From: Bacteroidota bacterium
Lineage (GTDB): Bacteria; Bacteroidota; Bacteroidia; 2-12-FULL-35-15
DNA length: 18,272 nucleotides
Reading direction: 5' to 3'
Assembly (NCBI GenBank): GCA_016707685.1
Contig: JADJHE010000039.1
Location: forward strand, 1-18,272
Positions 17,421 to 18,272 of this stretch are shown one piece after another; the first letter of the stretch is position 1, and every line of letters starts with the position of its first letter. The notes beneath the pieces were generated by a model that was not told the DNA's origin, did no database searches, and was given only the letters and a program-made list of their open reading frames with translations. The translations under genes were made by a program, and so were the position numbers.

Positions 17421-18272
17421 ATGAAACTACTAACAAAAATATATGTTTTTTTAATCCTCTTTGGAGCGATTAATACTACTATTGCCCAGCAATATAATTT
17501 TAAAAATTATTCTGCTAAAAATGGGCTCGCAAGTTCTATCGTTAATAATATTTTTCAAGATTCAAAAGGATACATTTGGTTTGCAACCCAAGGTGGTGGA
17601 GTAAGTAGATTTAATGGTAAAACATTTAAAACACTTAGTAAAGCTGATGGATTAATTAGTAATGATGTTACTTATATCACAGAAGACAAAAAAGGCAAAT
17701 ATTTGGATAGCAACAGCGAAGGCGTTTCTAAATTTAATGGAATATCTTTCACAAACTATTCACCCAAAGATGGTCTTTCAAAAGGTGTTGTTTATTGGAT
17801 TTTAGCAGACAAAAACAACACAATATGGTTTGCAATTCAAGATGGTGGTGTAAATAAATTTGATGGAAAAGTATTTCAAAAATTCACTCAAAAAGATGGT
17901 TTACCTACCGAAAGTGTCTATTCAATTGCTGAAGATAAACTTGGAGACATTTGGTTTGCAACAGCAAAGGTGTTGCTAAATTTGATGGAAAAAAATAATC
18001 AACTTTAATAGTGTTGAATTAATAAAGAAAAACATTATTCTGCTCTTTCATTGACTCTAAGGAGCAATTTGGTTTGGTGGTTCATCAGGCAATGGTGTAG
18101 TTAAATATGTTGGCAAAAAATTTCAACAATTTAATCTTCCTGCCGAATTAAAAGATGATTTTATTGGTGGAATTACGGAAGATAAAAAAGGAAATATGTG
18201 GTTTGCTACAGACCACGGAATGCTAAAATTTGAAGACAACCAATTTCATTTGCTTTCCGAAAATCAAGGCTT
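17421..18272 (+). CDS. Two-component-type sensor with reg_prop propeller repeats (several frameshifts, 3' end outside window)
   Basis: The signal peptide (MKLLTKIYVFLILFGAINTTIAQ) is followed by ~41-residue reg_prop repeats of the form NGL..xxVxxIxxDxxGxIWFAT..GVxxFNGKxF. Six WFAT-type units can be read. In Bacteroidota these repeats form the periplasmic sensor of hybrid histidine kinases or related signalling proteins, and the output domains would lie beyond the window. Frame errors interrupt it. At 17697-17715, one extra A and one missing A turn the expected GNIWIATSEG into GKYLDSNSEG. Near 17964 one A is lost (FATSKGVAKFDGKK). The A7 run at 17989-17995 is one short. Near 18043 and 18059 a further shift pair restores FIDSKGAIWFGG. 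The frame is then open to the end (GITEDKKGNMWFATDHGMLKF). Read at face value it would stop at 18008. Confidence 0.8.

Noticed and set aside
6558..18272. Programmed ribosomal frameshifting as the cause of the broken genes
   Set aside because: The sites share no slippery heptamer plus structure, occur in unrelated genes, need different directions of shift, and include compensated pairs; error explains them better.
1..18272. Mobile element, CRISPR array, tRNA, rRNA, riboswitch, toxin-antitoxin or defence island
   Set aside because: No transposase or integrase motifs, no direct-repeat/spacer pattern outside protein repeats, no cloverleaf or conserved RNA element was seen, and the gene content is housekeeping and envelope.

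Overview
The window is AT-rich, densely coded Bacteroidota DNA, most likely from a Flavobacteriia/Sphingobacteriia-like lineage; the genus cannot be told. Evidence: two secreted proteins end in, or run into, type IX secretion system (T9SS) type A sorting domains. Several start codons are preceded by the Bacteroidota -7 element TAnnTTTG. Typical Bacteroidota families are present: a DUF5723-like barrel with thrombospondin type 3 repeats and an OmpA domain, SBBP and SprB repeats, a reg_prop sensor, and Lgt with a SGDGDWG motif. Shine-Dalgarno sequences are largely absent.

Layout. (1) Bases 1-2140, minus strand: a secreted CotH-family kinase-like protein, translationally coupled (ATGA overlap) behind an unrecognised putative lipoprotein. 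(2) 2240-3403, minus: monofunctional proline dehydrogenase. (3) A divergent promoter region with an inverted repeat. (4) 3544-6486, plus: aroB-aroA-rnhB, a tight operon giving two shikimate-pathway enzymes and RNase HII. (5) 6558-9286: a membrane-anchored protein with a DUF3352-like half and a beta-propeller half. (6) 9345-11811: an OmpA-family outer-membrane protein, then a strong terminator. (7) 11868-13445: a COG3650-type lipoprotein and a metallo-beta-lactamase-fold hydrolase. (8) 13459-14636, minus: lgt, which faces the hydrolase across a shared bidirectional terminator. (9) 14728-17362: a large secreted seven-unit SBBP propeller protein with SprB and T9SS domains. (10) 17421-end: the sensor half of a two-component-type protein, cut by the window edge.

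The main unexpected result is that six of the twelve genes carry one or more single-base indels. Removing them restores continuous, motif-perfect proteins: the CotH T9SS tail, the true Lgt N-terminus, the OmpA C-terminus, the SprB domain and several propeller blades. The corrected lengths are whole numbers of codons, most indels lie in short homopolymers, and essential lgt is among the genes hit. The best explanation is residual sequencing or assembly error, not pseudogenes or programmed frameshifting. Any automatic annotation of this contig would report truncated proteins, wrong starts and missing domains. Apart from that, the region looks like a mostly housekeeping and surface-protein neighbourhood. 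I see no CRISPR array, integrase, insertion sequence, tRNA or rRNA, and no convincing new defence or biosynthetic system. The most open biological questions are the CotH/lipoprotein pair and the anchored propeller protein behind rnhB.
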